Shown here piece by piece: positions 31,070 through 40,392 of a stretch of 43,959 nt of DNA (position 1 is the first letter of the stretch; the number at the start of each line of letters is the position of its first letter). The stretch comes from a virus, in IMG/VR virus record IMGVR_UViG_3300042549_004527, positions 1 through 43,959 of that record; one strand, 5' to 3'. Below the pieces are notes generated by a model. It had not been told where the DNA came from, did no database searches, and saw nothing but the letters and a program-made list of their open reading frames with translations. Both the position numbers and the translations under genes were made by a program.

Positions 31070-32269
31070 ATGCCACGCTTATCACTATACCGCCCGGAAA
31101 AAGGCAACGATTTTAAGTTCATTGATCGCGCTATTAATGAGCAATTCCAAGTAGGTGGAACTGATGTACTACTTCACAAGTATTTAGGTCCAGTAAATCC
31201 CGACGTTGGAGAATCTACGCCAGGCGTTCCAGTGAATACTAATCCTATTGGAGAGCTAGGGATACAAGATTTAATATTTTTAGAAAATCGTGATAGACAT
31301 TACGCATCGGATGTGTATACTATTCGAGGCATTTATACAATGCAAGACATTGATTTTAACCTTAGTCAATTTGGATTGTTCTTGCAAAACGACAATATAA
31401 TGATTACATTTCATTTACAATCGACCGTAGATGCAATAGGTAGAAAATTAATGGCAGGCGATGTATTTGAGCTTCCTCACTTAAAAGACGAATATGCACT
31501 GGACGATGCAATGATTGCATTAAAACGATACTATGTTATAACTGAAATTTCTCGGGCGGCAGCTGGTTTCAGTCAAACTTGGTATCCGCACCTGCTACGA
31601 GCAAAATGTCAACCGTTAGTTGATAGTCAAGAATTCAAAGAAATTTTAGATGCGCCGGCCGGTGACGGAAACAAAACATTACGTGATGTAATCAGTACCT
31701 ACAATCAAAGCATCGAAATTAACAAAGCAATTATAGCTCAAGCTGAATTAGATGTTCCGTTGTCGGGATATACTACTGATAATTTATTTACAATTCCATT
31801 AAATGCAGACGGTACTGTAGATTATGCCGATACTTCTGAAGAAGATGTAACTACAGATTCTACCGGAATGGATGCAAGTGCTACATTAAACAACCCCGCA
31901 AAGAACTTATACGTGGGTTATTTGACAGATGATGCTAAAACTCCAAATGGTGCACCTTATACGTTTGGTACAGAATTTCCAGCTGGGCCTAGTAATGGGG
32001 CGTTTCATTTACGTACCGATTATTTTCCTAACAGACTGTTTAGATATGACGGTAGACGTTGGGTAAAATATGAAGACAACGTTAGAATGTCTTTGACAAA
32101 TTTAGGTACTGCCGAGACCGCTGCAGGCGGTGCTTACGCAGGCTTACCAGCAAGATTAAATCAAAAAAATACATTTGTTAACAATAACACCACTGCTACA
32201 ATTGCAGGCAAAGTTATTCAAGAAAAACAAGCATTGTCAAAAGCACTTAGACCAAAGGCAGATAATTAA
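31070..32269 (+). CDS. 14: Neck protein (T4 gp14)
   Basis: gp14 pairs with gp13 in the neck. The first 200 residues match T4-like gp14: MPRLSLYRPEKGNDFKFIDR, FQVGGTDVLLHKYLGPV, TMQDIDFNLSQFGLFLQND, LKDEYALDDAMIALKRYYV and QTWYPHLLRAKCQPLVDSQE. Residues 310-336 (GAFHLRTDYFPNRLFRYDGR and the WVKYED after it) form a W/Y-rich decoration unit like those in gp18 and the collagen-like fibre. At 399 aa it is longer than T4 gp14 (256 aa), the extra being this C-terminal part. It overlaps gp15 by 1 base (TAATG). Confidence 0.9.
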   Translation: MPRLSLYRPEKGNDFKFIDRAINEQFQVGGTDVLLHKYLGPVNPDVGESTPGVPVNTNPIGELGIQDLIFLENRDRHYASDVYTIRGIYTMQDIDFNLSQFGLFLQNDNIMITFHLQSTVDAIGRKLMAGDVFELPHLKDEYALDDAMIALKRYYVITEISRAAAGFSQTWYPHLLRAKCQPLVDSQEFKEILDAPAGDGNKTLRDVISTYNQSIEINKAIIAQAELDVPLSGYTTDNLFTIPLNADGTVDYADTSEEDVTTDSTGMDASATLNNPAKNLYVGYLTDDAKTPNGAPYTFGTEFPAGPSNGAFHLRTDYFPNRLFRYDGRRWVKYEDNVRMSLTNLGTAETAAGGAYAGLPARLNQKNTFVNNNTTATIAGKVIQEKQALSKALRPKADN

Positions 32270-33693
32270 TGAGCGATTACTTTTACGACGGTCAGGTAAA
32301 ACGATATCTGACACAATTTATGAGACTAATGAGCAACTTTAGTTACAAAGATGCTAAAGGTCAATTGGTGCAAATTCCTGTACGGTATGGTGATATGAAC
32401 AGACAGGTTGCTAATGTATTAAAGAAGAATAGCGAGAACGTTATTCAAAGTGCGCCATTTATTGCTTGCTATATTAAAGATTTACAACATGATCGAAATC
32501 GTATGCAAGATCCGTCGTTTGTTAGCAAAATGCAAATTAGAGAACGTGCATTCAACGAAGATACTCAGTCCTATACATCCTTACAAGGATCGGGGTATAC
32601 AGTAGAAAGGCTAATGCCTACCCCATATGTTGCCACGTTTTCGGCAGATTTGTGGACTACTAGTACTGATCAAAAATTACAAATTTGGGAACAAATTGTT
32701 GTATTTTTTAATCCTAGTTTAGAATTGCAAAGCACAGACAATTACATTGATTGGTCTAGTTTAAGTGTTGTGGAACTTACTAACCAAACATTTGAAACTC
32801 GCACAGTCCCCCAAGGATTAGAAAATGATATAAGTGTAGCAAGCCTACAATTTACTTGCCCTATCTGGATAAATCCGCCGGCTAAAGTTAAAAAATTAGG
32901 TATTATTACAAAAATTATTTCTAATGTTTTTGTAACAGATGCGGTAAACGGAGTTGTTGCAGAAGGAGCATACAAAGATATGTCATTAACAAGTCTGTTT
33001 ACTGGAGATTTAATGATAGGAAAAACTGTAGTAACACCTGGTAATTTTGGACTAGTGGTATTAAACAATGCTGCTTCTTTAATTCCTATCAAAGAATCAG
33101 TTGCAACCGATGAGGTATCTGTTGCCGATATTACTGGAAAACATAATTGGTTTGGAATTTTAGATCTTTATCCTGGAGAATTTAGAGCCGGATTAAGTCA
33201 AATTAGACTTAGTCAATCCGATGGATCAGAAATTGTTGCGTATGCTAGTCTTAATCCTCTAGATGATTTTTCAATGAGTTTGAATTTTGACAGCGACACT
33301 GTGCCTAGCAATACTATCATTGATACTCGAGGTACAGTCGATGCTATCATTGATCCTCAAAAATTTAACCCAACAAATAAAATTGCCGGAACTCGATACT
33401 TAATACTCGACGATATTAATCCTGATGCTAACACGTATCCAGGATACAATGGCGGCACTGCTTGGAAAAATCTTGACTTCTCGGACTTAACAGCGGCAGC
33501 TAATGATATTATTGAGTGGGACGGATCTAAGTGGACTGTATTATTCGATAGTACTACCTCAAGAACTTTAACTTATATAACTAATACATTCACTGGTATT
33601 CAATATAAATGGAGTAGCGTAGACGGCATATGGCAATGGTCTAAGAGCTACGAAGGCATTTATGATCCAGGAGCATGGCGTATAGTTTTATGA
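32269..33693 (+). CDS. 15: Tail sheath stabiliser/terminator (T4 gp15-like)
   Basis: gp15 caps the tail and stabilises the sheath before joining to the neck. N-terminal SDYFYDGQVKRYLTQFMRLM and IPVRYGDMNR match T4 gp15 (YFYNSSFRRYATLMGDLF, IPITYAS). The middle holds LMPTPYVATFSADLWTTSTD and EQIVVFFNPSLELQ, and a sheath-binding-like region. At 474 aa it is about 200 residues longer than T4 gp15 (272). The extra C-terminus contains W/Y-rich units (about 395-428 and 442-474). The stop overlaps the Nudix start as ATGA. Confidence 0.85.
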   Translation: MSDYFYDGQVKRYLTQFMRLMSNFSYKDAKGQLVQIPVRYGDMNRQVANVLKKNSENVIQSAPFIACYIKDLQHDRNRMQDPSFVSKMQIRERAFNEDTQSYTSLQGSGYTVERLMPTPYVATFSADLWTTSTDQKLQIWEQIVVFFNPSLELQSTDNYIDWSSLSVVELTNQTFETRTVPQGLENDISVASLQFTCPIWINPPAKVKKLGIITKIISNVFVTDAVNGVVAEGAYKDMSLTSLFTGDLMIGKTVVTPGNFGLVVLNNAASLIPIKESVATDEVSVADITGKHNWFGILDLYPGEFRAGLSQIRLSQSDGSEIVAYASLNPLDDFSMSLNFDSDTVPSNTIIDTRGTVDAIIDPQKFNPTNKIAGTRYLILDDINPDANTYPGYNGGTAWKNLDFSDLTAAANDIIEWDGSKWTVLFDSTTSRTLTYITNTFTGIQYKWSSVDGIWQWSKSYEGIYDPGAWRIVL

Positions 33694-34115
33694 GCACAAT
33701 AGTTTGTAGTGGTGGGTTATTTTTATCAAAAAAGACAAAAAGATTTCTTTTTTTGCTACGTAATAAAGGCAAAACTGCAGGAACTTGGGGGTTTGTTGGC
33801 GGAAAAAAAGAACCATGCGATCAAACGCCGTATGATACATTAACAAGAGAAATACACGAAGAAGTAGGTGTCATTCCTTCTATAGAAAAAATGATTCCAC
33901 TCGAACAGTATACAAGTCATGATCAAAAATTTAAGTATAACACTTATATTTTAATTGTCGATCATGAATTTATTCCAACATTAAATGACGAGCATGTATC
34001 TTACGCCTGGTGTGGATATAATGCATTTCCTAAACCGTTGCACCAGGGTGTAAAATCTAGTCTTAACAATAGATCTATTAAAGGTAAGTTAGAACTTATC
34101 CTAGACCTTATCTAA
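33690..34115 (+). CDS. Nudix hydrolase
   Basis: The Nudix box is visible as GGKKEPCDQTPYDTLTREIH followed by EEVGV, with the catalytic Glu residues of REIHEE. The part before RE is one residue longer than the canonical G-x5-E-x7-REUxEExGU and has Asp where the first Glu is expected, a mild deviation. An in-frame ATG at 33675 would lie inside the gp15 gene; the ATGA overlap at 33690 gives translational coupling and a MSTIVCSGGLFLSK start typical of the family, so it is preferred (141 aa). Possible substrates are modified dNTPs or nucleotide sugars. It follows two late genes, unusual for a nucleotide enzyme. Confidence 0.8.
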   Translation: MSTIVCSGGLFLSKKTKRFLFLLRNKGKTAGTWGFVGGKKEPCDQTPYDTLTREIHEEVGVIPSIEKMIPLEQYTSHDQKFKYNTYILIVDHEFIPTLNDEHVSYAWCGYNAFPKPLHQGVKSSLNNRSIKGKLELILDLI

Positions 34116-36236
34116 TTATAGAAAAGCTGTCAATGTTGACATTACAAACCAAGTATTGTTAGCTCTTAAAATTCTAATATTCTGAACTTCAATTCTGTTA
34201 GAGCCTGCGCTCGGTGCAGTACTCCATCGCAATATCTGAATTGCTCCATTAATTTGTACACCGCTTGCATAGTATCCAGTTGTTCCTTGATTAAGCACTA
34301 GCCTAATTTGATATTCTCGATTGTCTGTTGTAGGCATATTGGTAAACGATGCAGTAAAGTTTCCTGCAATACCAGAATGATAAAATACTTCGCTTAGTGC
34401 AAAATTATGTACTACTATCCCCGAAGCTGTAGTTAATGCAGTTACTAATTGAACAGAGTTTGCAGAAATAACTGATCCAGATATAGTTGCATTAGTCGAT
34501 ACAACTAATTGTTCTCCAACATATAGATTTCCGCCAATGCCAACACCGCCACCAACAACTAGTGACCCAGTCTGCGTACTAACAGCAGATGTAATGGTCG
34601 GTAATGTAACAGTTGTTAAACCTATGCCCATTAATGTATTTGTTAATGTTGACGAATCTTGTAATATACGTAGTGTACCAAAATGTGATACCATTACAAA
34701 TCCACTGCCACTACCGCTTAATCTAATTGCAGGACTTTGATTAATTCCTGAATTTTGCAAATCAAGACCGTATACTGCACTAGGTAAAATAACATTACTG
34801 GCAGTAGTTGCATTTACTCGAATAGTATCAAGAGTAGAACCATTGAATGTTAGATATTGACTAAATGTAGTTTCTCCTACATTAGATTGATACGGAATGC
34901 TGTTAGCAAGACCGTTGGCAATATTAGTTGAGGTGTTTGCAATTAACGCTAATGTTGCAGTACTTGCTAACACCGCATTAGTAGCAGTTCCGTATATGAT
35001 TCCGCCAATGTGTAAATCTTTAGTAATGCTAGCTCCGCCAGCAATTGTAAATGCGCCCGTTAAAATATTAGAAGAGTTAGTAAGACCAGTTACTTTAAGT
35101 TCGTTAGCAAATAGTTCTTCTCCAACATATAAATTTCTGCCAATGCCGGCTCCGCCTACAACAGTAAACGCTCCAGTAGCTGTGCTAAACGCATTAGAAT
35201 TATTAACAACAGTTGCAGTTGTAAATGCAGCAGACGACCGTACAGTAGCACCTACTGTTCCAGTTAGTGGGCCGTTAAGACCTGTGGCATATAATTGTCC
35301 AGCAATACCAATGCCGCCTGCAATTTGCAAAGCACCGCTAGTAGTAGAGGTCGATGCTGTAGTATCAGTAAATTGTCCAGATGTTCCTATTAACAGTTTG
35401 TTTAATGACCAACTGTCACTAGCCGATCTATATAAAATAGTAGGAGGTGTTGTTGGGCCTTCAATAGTAATTCCTGCCATATCAGAGGCTGTAGCATTTA
35501 GAGAACCTTTTGATAATGTAATGTTTTTATCTAAAATTTCTAAATTAGTAGAGTTTACAAAAGTAGTGTTTCCATTTACTTGAAAATTGCCTGCTACAAA
35601 TAAATCTCCACCAATGCCAACGCCGCCACCTACTACTACTGCTCCTGTAGAAGGAGAAGTACTTGTAGTAAGATTTGCTACTGTTAACTTAGTTTTATCA
35701 TAAGTGAAATCAGGTGAGAATGATGTAAAATTTGTACCTGTTTGAAACGGAATTTGCCATAGGCCACCACCTAATACATTAGTTGCTGTAATAGCATATG
35801 CAGATGTAATAGCAGCAGTTGATGTCCAAATTGGAGTAACACCGTTGCTCATTAAAATTGTGCCAGTATTTGCAATCCCAATAAATGCACTAATGTTTGG
35901 ACCTGATTGATAAACTAAACTTCCAGTTGTGCCACCAAGAATATTAATTGCAGTTGTTGCTGTAGAAATTGTGCCAGTAACAGTACCTGCAAATCTAACA
36001 CTGCCGCTAACATCGAGCGCACCGCCAACATATAAATTTTTACCAAAGCCGGCACCACCGGACACTACTAAATCTCCAGTGCTAGTATTAATAGCTTGAT
36101 TATTGCCGACTAGAAATAATCTATCCAACACATTATTAAAATCTCTGCGCCAGCTGTTAGTTGCAAGGGTATAATTATATTTTATACCGTTAATAATTGT
36201 TTGTTGGCCGTTGCTTGGGTTTAATGGAAATGACAT
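34116..36236 (-). CDS. Modular tail fibre/structural protein with GGxGIGGxLYV repeats
   Basis: The 706-aa protein is built on six imperfect copies of a ~25-residue beta unit, e.g. STGAVVVGGGVGIGGDLFV, TSGALQIAGGIGIAGQLYA and QTGSLVVGGGVGIGGNLYVG, separated by 50-100 residue spacers. Such repeats occur in long fibres of T4-like marine phages. The N-terminus (FPLNPSNGQQTIINGIKYNY) is an attachment-type segment. The C-terminal ~95 residues (VLNQGTTGYYASGVQING, then IEVQNIRILRANNTWFVMST) are a small beta head domain. It is cotranscribed with the collagen-like gene, 16 bases upstream; AGGAA precedes the ATG by 11 bases. Confidence 0.75.
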   Translation of the reverse strand: MSFPLNPSNGQQTIINGIKYNYTLATNSWRRDFNNVLDRLFLVGNNQAINTSTGDLVVSGGAGFGKNLYVGGALDVSGSVRFAGTVTGTISTATTAINILGGTTGSLVYQSGPNISAFIGIANTGTILMSNGVTPIWTSTAAITSAYAITATNVLGGGLWQIPFQTGTNFTSFSPDFTYDKTKLTVANLTTSTSPSTGAVVVGGGVGIGGDLFVAGNFQVNGNTTFVNSTNLEILDKNITLSKGSLNATASDMAGITIEGPTTPPTILYRSASDSWSLNKLLIGTSGQFTDTTASTSTTSGALQIAGGIGIAGQLYATGLNGPLTGTVGATVRSSAAFTTATVVNNSNAFSTATGAFTVVGGAGIGRNLYVGEELFANELKVTGLTNSSNILTGAFTIAGGASITKDLHIGGIIYGTATNAVLASTATLALIANTSTNIANGLANSIPYQSNVGETTFSQYLTFNGSTLDTIRVNATTASNVILPSAVYGLDLQNSGINQSPAIRLSGSGSGFVMVSHFGTLRILQDSSTLTNTLMGIGLTTVTLPTITSAVSTQTGSLVVGGGVGIGGNLYVGEQLVVSTNATISGSVISANSVQLVTALTTASGIVVHNFALSEVFYHSGIAGNFTASFTNMPTTDNREYQIRLVLNQGTTGYYASGVQINGAIQILRWSTAPSAGSNRIEVQNIRILRANNTWFVMSTLTAFL

Positions 36237-36252
36237 GATCTTTTATTCCTAA

Positions 36253-39200
36253 TTATCTTATGACGCATTCTACTAATCCGTCTGCACCATTTTCGAGAGC
36301 AAAAGCAAATGGGCGTTTACCATTATCAATGTTGCAACCACAACCAGTTGCTGTTGGCCAAATAGGTTCTCCCTTTTTAACACTACCTTTTACAAATACA
36401 GGAACACGCCCTAGTAATGCAATAGCTTGGCCTTCGGCTTTGCTGTTCATTACAACCGCAGGGTTTTCGCTGATAACACCTAATACATAACAATTGTTAT
36501 CAGTTACAATTGTAGCTTCTTTTTCGCCTCCAACCATTACCACTGTACCAATTGGGTATTCAACATCTGTTGCGTACACTTCTGCAACGTCTGCATATTC
36601 AGCGTACTGAGCAGTACCGTAATATTTTCTAGCATACACATCTCCGTAGGCACCGCCCCCAGCAGCTCGAACATACAATGGAGCTCCATCTAAGTAATAT
36701 CCAGAGCCGTTATGATACAAGAATTTACCGCTACTGTCAGCACCAAATCGTATAATACCCTGGTTAGAGGCTATGAAGTCACTAAAGTTTGTACGCAAGG
36801 CTGGACTGTTTAGATAGCCGCCGTCCCATGTAAAGTTTGCATTTCCAGTTATTACATTATTGGCATCTTTGTGTATAACTTGATTTGCAGATCCTACACT
36901 TAAATTGCCACCAGATCCCTGGAATCCCAAATCTCCGCGGCTACCTCGGAATCCTATACTACCAGTACTGCCTTGATATCCCGAACTACCTCTATAGCCA
37001 ACTTCACCGCGGCTTCCGATCGGACCAGTACTACCTCGATATCCAGGATCGCCGAGTACACCTTTGTCTCCGACAGACCCTCTAAAGCCTGCACCAGAAG
37101 AACCCTGGAAACCTAGATTACCTTGACTACCTTTATATCCTTCGCCCGAACTACCTTTATAGCCAGTTACGCCACGACTACCTAAATAACCAGTGTCTCC
37201 AGTACTACCTTGGTAACCATTTTGGCCAGCTGACCCTCTAAAACCAGCACTACCAGTGTATCCTGCGGATCCCCAGAATCCAAGAGAGCCGGTATAACCT
37301 GCACTACCTTGGAATCCAGCAAGTGCAGATCCAGTGAATCCGGTTACTCCTCGACTACCTTGGAATCCTGCTGATCCTAAGTAACCTTCACCAGAACTAC
37401 CACGGAATCCGGAACTGCCCCAATAACCGGAACTTCCCTGGAATCCTTGAGACCCACGGAATCCTTCGCCTGAACTACCTTGATATCCTAGCAGGCCGCG
37501 ACTACCTTGGAAGCCTCCACTACCATCATAACCAGTATTGCCTTGACTGCCTCTAAAGCCAGCAGATCCTGAGAATCCAATACCAGATGATCCCTGATAT
37601 CCTACTGAGCCCTGGAATCCCGAACTACCTCGGAATCCTTGACTACCTACGAATCCAATTAAACCAGGACTACCGACATAACCAGTACTACCAGTAAATC
37701 CCGAACTACCTCTATACCCTGCACTACCTCTGTAACCTTCACTACCAGTGTAACCGGCTGAGCCAGTAAATCCAGTTCCTTCAGATCCTTGATAACCGTC
37801 AAATCCACGACTACCTTTATATCCTACTGATCCGGTGAAGCCTTCACCTGCACTACCACGGAAGCCTTCACTGCCCTTGTAACCTTCACTACCTACGAAT
37901 CCTGAAAGACCTCTACTGCCGACATAACCTTCACTGCCTCGGAATCCTACTGATCCACCAAAGCCAGTTCCTGCACTACCTTGATATCCTTCACTTCCTC
38001 TATAGCCTTCACTTCCTCTATAGCCTTCACTACCAAGATATCCAGTTTCTCCTACGCTTCCTTGAAAGCCTTCGCTGCCTATAAACCCAGAACTACCTTG
38101 AGCACCAGTTGGGCCTAACAAACCCTGACTACCGCGGAAACCGGTAGATCCCATGTATCCTTCACGGCCTCTGGAACCAACAAAACCTGTTGCCCCAACA
38201 CTACCGCGGAAACCAGTTAATCCAATTCCGCCTGGGCTACCGACATATCCAAATCCTGGTGGTCCTTCACTACCGGCAAAGCCAATGCTACCTGTATACC
38301 CCTGACTACCTACAAAGCCTATACTTCCAGCAAAACCGTAACTACCACCATAACCTGCACTACCTATAAAACCGACACTGCCTGTAAAGCCTGCACCCCT
38401 ACTGCCTACAAAACCTACACTGCCTGTATAACCTTGACTGCCTGTAAAACCTTCGCTTCCAGCAAATCCGGCGCCCGCACTTCCTGTGAAGCCAACAGAT
38501 CCAACATATCCGGGAACTGTACTTCCAGATCCCACAAAGCCGACACTGCCTGCAAAGCCGACACTGCCTGCAAAACCGCTACTACCAACATATCCCGCCG
38601 AACCAGTGAAACTTTGACTACCGGTATATCCAATACTGCCTGTAAATCCTAGACTACCTATAAACCCTACAGATCCAGTATATCCTACACCTTCACTACC
38701 TGTAAATCCTCTGCTACCATCAAAGCCTCGACTACCTATAAAACCAACGCTGCCGACAAATCCAGGACTACCTACATAACCGATAGATCCAGTATAGCCT
38801 AGATCGCCTGAACTACCTACATAGCCTTCGCTACCTGCAAATCCACGGCTACCGCTGTATCCAAGTGAGCCAGTATAACCTGTTGCACCAATTGATCCGC
38901 CAAAACCTCTGCTACCGTTATAACCTATTTGACCAACTGCGCCAGCGCTACCAACAAAACCGGGATCGCCTTGACTGCCGCCGTAACCTTGACTACCTGA
39001 AAAACCTTTGCTACCGGTATATCCAGCACTACCAGTAAATCCAATTGGTCCTTGACTACCGTCGTATCCTCGTTGACCAAAACTACCAATGTAGCCTTGA
39101 CTACCTACAAAACCGTCGCTGCCAGTAAATCCAGTAATGCCGAGACTACCAGTATAACCTAAACTGCCGGTATATCCTACACTACCAGTATATCCTACAC

Positions 39201-40005
39201 TACCAGTATATCCAATGCCTTCCGATCCAGTATATCCTAAACTGCCAGTATATCCTTCGCTACCTGTGTATCCTGTACTACCTATAAATCCTTCGCTACC
39301 GGTATATCCTGTTAATCCAGTATTGCCTTGACTACCAGTATAACCAAGCTCACCTTTACTACCGGTGTAACCGAACGAGCCAGTATAACCAAATGATCCA
39401 GTCCATCCCTGAAGTCCTTGGCTACCGGTATAGCCACCAGCAGGTCCTTGTGGACCAATTGGGCCTTGACTACCGGTAAAACTTTGACTACCAGTAAATC
39501 CTGCAGTTGCTACGGTTGTTGAAAAGAACGGTCCAGTAACATCGACCCATACTAGCTGTGTATTATCGTTAATATACTCATAGTAAACATCATAGTTATA
39601 ATCGTACCATACATCACCTTCTCTTGCAATTGCAGCAGGAGGAGTAGATTGTGAATAAAAGTTAGGAATTCTATAACTTGGGCGGCCGCCATGATTAATA
39701 GGCAAGGTATTAGGTACCGTTAGACCTTGTAAAAATGTTGTTTCTGTACTGTCAACATATATCTGGCCGCCTGAACTTGCAGCCAGAGTAATATCTATAC
39801 CTACTTGAGCTTGTATAGTACCTGTGTTAAATTCTAAATTTCCTAAACTGCTAGCATATGTAGTACGCCAAACTTCATCAGTAATTAACGTATAGCCAGT
39901 ACTAGTTGACGGTGACGGTCCTAAGGCCGGTTGGGCGCCGTCGAGTTTAAGGAAATCCCCACTCCCGCCTTCGCGTTCAACTGACCCGTCTAATATATTA
40001 GGCAT
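36253..40005 (-). CDS. Giant collagen-like tail fibre, 1250 aa
   Basis: Residues ~1-168 form an attachment domain and include a W/Y-rich unit (EGDVWYDYNYDVYYEY, 129-144). Residues ~169-1033 are almost pure Gly-X-Y triplets in hexads of the form G-(Y/F)-x-G-S-x. The C-terminal ~217 residues form a head with YAEYADVAEVYATDVEYPIG and TVVMVGGEKEATIV, a domain common at the ends of phage fibres, sometimes linked to self-cleaving or trimerising heads. The start overlaps the 127-aa gene by 8 bases; GGAG lies about 6 bases before the ATG. A collagen trimer of ~860 residues would be a rod of the order of 240 nm if fully extended (0.29 nm per residue). Confidence 0.85.
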   Translation of the reverse strand: MPNILDGSVEREGGSGDFLKLDGAQPALGPSPSTSTGYTLITDEVWRTTYASSLGNLEFNTGTIQAQVGIDITLAASSGGQIYVDSTETTFLQGLTVPNTLPINHGGRPSYRIPNFYSQSTPPAAIAREGDVWYDYNYDVYYEYINDNTQLVWVDVTGPFFSTTVATAGFTGSQSFTGSQGPIGPQGPAGGYTGSQGLQGWTGSFGYTGSFGYTGSKGELGYTGSQGNTGLTGYTGSEGFIGSTGYTGSEGYTGSLGYTGSEGIGYTGSVGYTGSVGYTGSLGYTGSLGITGFTGSDGFVGSQGYIGSFGQRGYDGSQGPIGFTGSAGYTGSKGFSGSQGYGGSQGDPGFVGSAGAVGQIGYNGSRGFGGSIGATGYTGSLGYSGSRGFAGSEGYVGSSGDLGYTGSIGYVGSPGFVGSVGFIGSRGFDGSRGFTGSEGVGYTGSVGFIGSLGFTGSIGYTGSQSFTGSAGYVGSSGFAGSVGFAGSVGFVGSGSTVPGYVGSVGFTGSAGAGFAGSEGFTGSQGYTGSVGFVGSRGAGFTGSVGFIGSAGYGGSYGFAGSIGFVGSQGYTGSIGFAGSEGPPGFGYVGSPGGIGLTGFRGSVGATGFVGSRGREGYMGSTGFRGSQGLLGPTGAQGSSGFIGSEGFQGSVGETGYLGSEGYRGSEGYRGSEGYQGSAGTGFGGSVGFRGSEGYVGSRGLSGFVGSEGYKGSEGFRGSAGEGFTGSVGYKGSRGFDGYQGSEGTGFTGSAGYTGSEGYRGSAGYRGSSGFTGSTGYVGSPGLIGFVGSQGFRGSSGFQGSVGYQGSSGIGFSGSAGFRGSQGNTGYDGSGGFQGSRGLLGYQGSSGEGFRGSQGFQGSSGYWGSSGFRGSSGEGYLGSAGFQGSRGVTGFTGSALAGFQGSAGYTGSLGFWGSAGYTGSAGFRGSAGQNGYQGSTGDTGYLGSRGVTGYKGSSGEGYKGSQGNLGFQGSSGAGFRGSVGDKGVLGDPGYRGSTGPIGSRGEVGYRGSSGYQGSTGSIGFRGSRGDLGFQGSGGNLSVGSANQVIHKDANNVITGNANFTWDGGYLNSPALRTNFSDFIASNQGIIRFGADSSGKFLYHNGSGYYLDGAPLYVRAAGGGAYGDVYARKYYGTAQYAEYADVAEVYATDVEYPIGTVVMVGGEKEATIVTDNNCYVLGVISENPAVVMNSKAEGQAIALLGRVPVFVKGSVKKGEPIWPTATGCGCNIDNGKRPFAFALENGADGLVECVIR
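36907..39501 (-). repeat. Collagen-type 18-bp repeat array
   Basis: About 2.6 kb of imperfect repeats encode the G-(Y/F)-x-G-S-x hexads. The DNA is strongly periodic (9 and 18 bases), with exact duplications in places, e.g. GSEGYRGSEGYRGSEGYQGS. Such arrays change length easily by recombination and may be misassembled. Confidence 0.85.
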
Positions 40006-40381
40006 TCGCAGTCTCCAACACGCTCAATGTTACTTGAAATGTTCCAGAATTGACAGACCAACACCTAACACTATCCAAACTTTCAATAATCATTTTACCA
40101 GTAGTTAGTGCCGCAGCATTATATGCCGGTACTCTATAATTTGAAACCAATGGTGTAAATGTGTTAGCAGTTTGTCCGCCATTACCTTGTGCATCAGGTA
40201 GAACTGCTAATCTTCGATAGTGTCCAAAGTTAATTGCTTGTGTAGAAGATGTTATATTAGTAACCTGTGTCATTAAAATAATAGCGGTTGTGCCAATTGG
40301 CGCAGTATAAATGGTAGCAGTACTATTATTTGATATTACTGCTGTTTTTGTCTTGAATGTATTTAATGGTATTAATGCCAT
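39998..40381 (-). CDS. Small virion structural protein, 127 aa
   Basis: The 127-aa beta-rich protein has NFGHYRRLAVLPDAQGNGGQ in the middle and TGKMIIESLDSVRCWSVNSG near the C-terminus, ending in VTLSVLETANA. This reads like the small structural protein found beside fibre genes in T4-like marine phages. AAGGAAA lies 6 bases before the ATG. It follows the large repeat protein by 11 bases and overlaps the collagen-like gene by 8, so the three are one transcript. It may be a fibre-attachment or baseplate adaptor. Confidence 0.65.
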   Translation of the reverse strand: MALIPLNTFKTKTAVISNNSTATIYTAPIGTTAIILMTQVTNITSSTQAINFGHYRRLAVLPDAQGNGGQTANTFTPLVSNYRVPAYNAAALTTGKMIIESLDSVRCWSVNSGTFQVTLSVLETANA

Positions 40382-40392
40382 GGTATTTCCTT

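Noticed and set aside
34897-35583. Long plus-strand open frame (228 codons) opposite the modular fibre gene
   Set aside because: It is antisense to a clearly coding repetitive gene; its hydrophobic A/V/P/L-rich translation mirrors the opposite-strand codons and it lacks a ribosome-binding site.
38415-38652. Open frames on both strands inside the collagen-like gene
   Set aside because: These are frame shadows of low-complexity repeats with no start signals.
36907-39501. Dense short repeats resembling a CRISPR-like array
   Set aside because: The periodicity is 9/18 bases and in frame, encoding Gly-X-Y hexads; there are no constant repeats separated by unique spacers.
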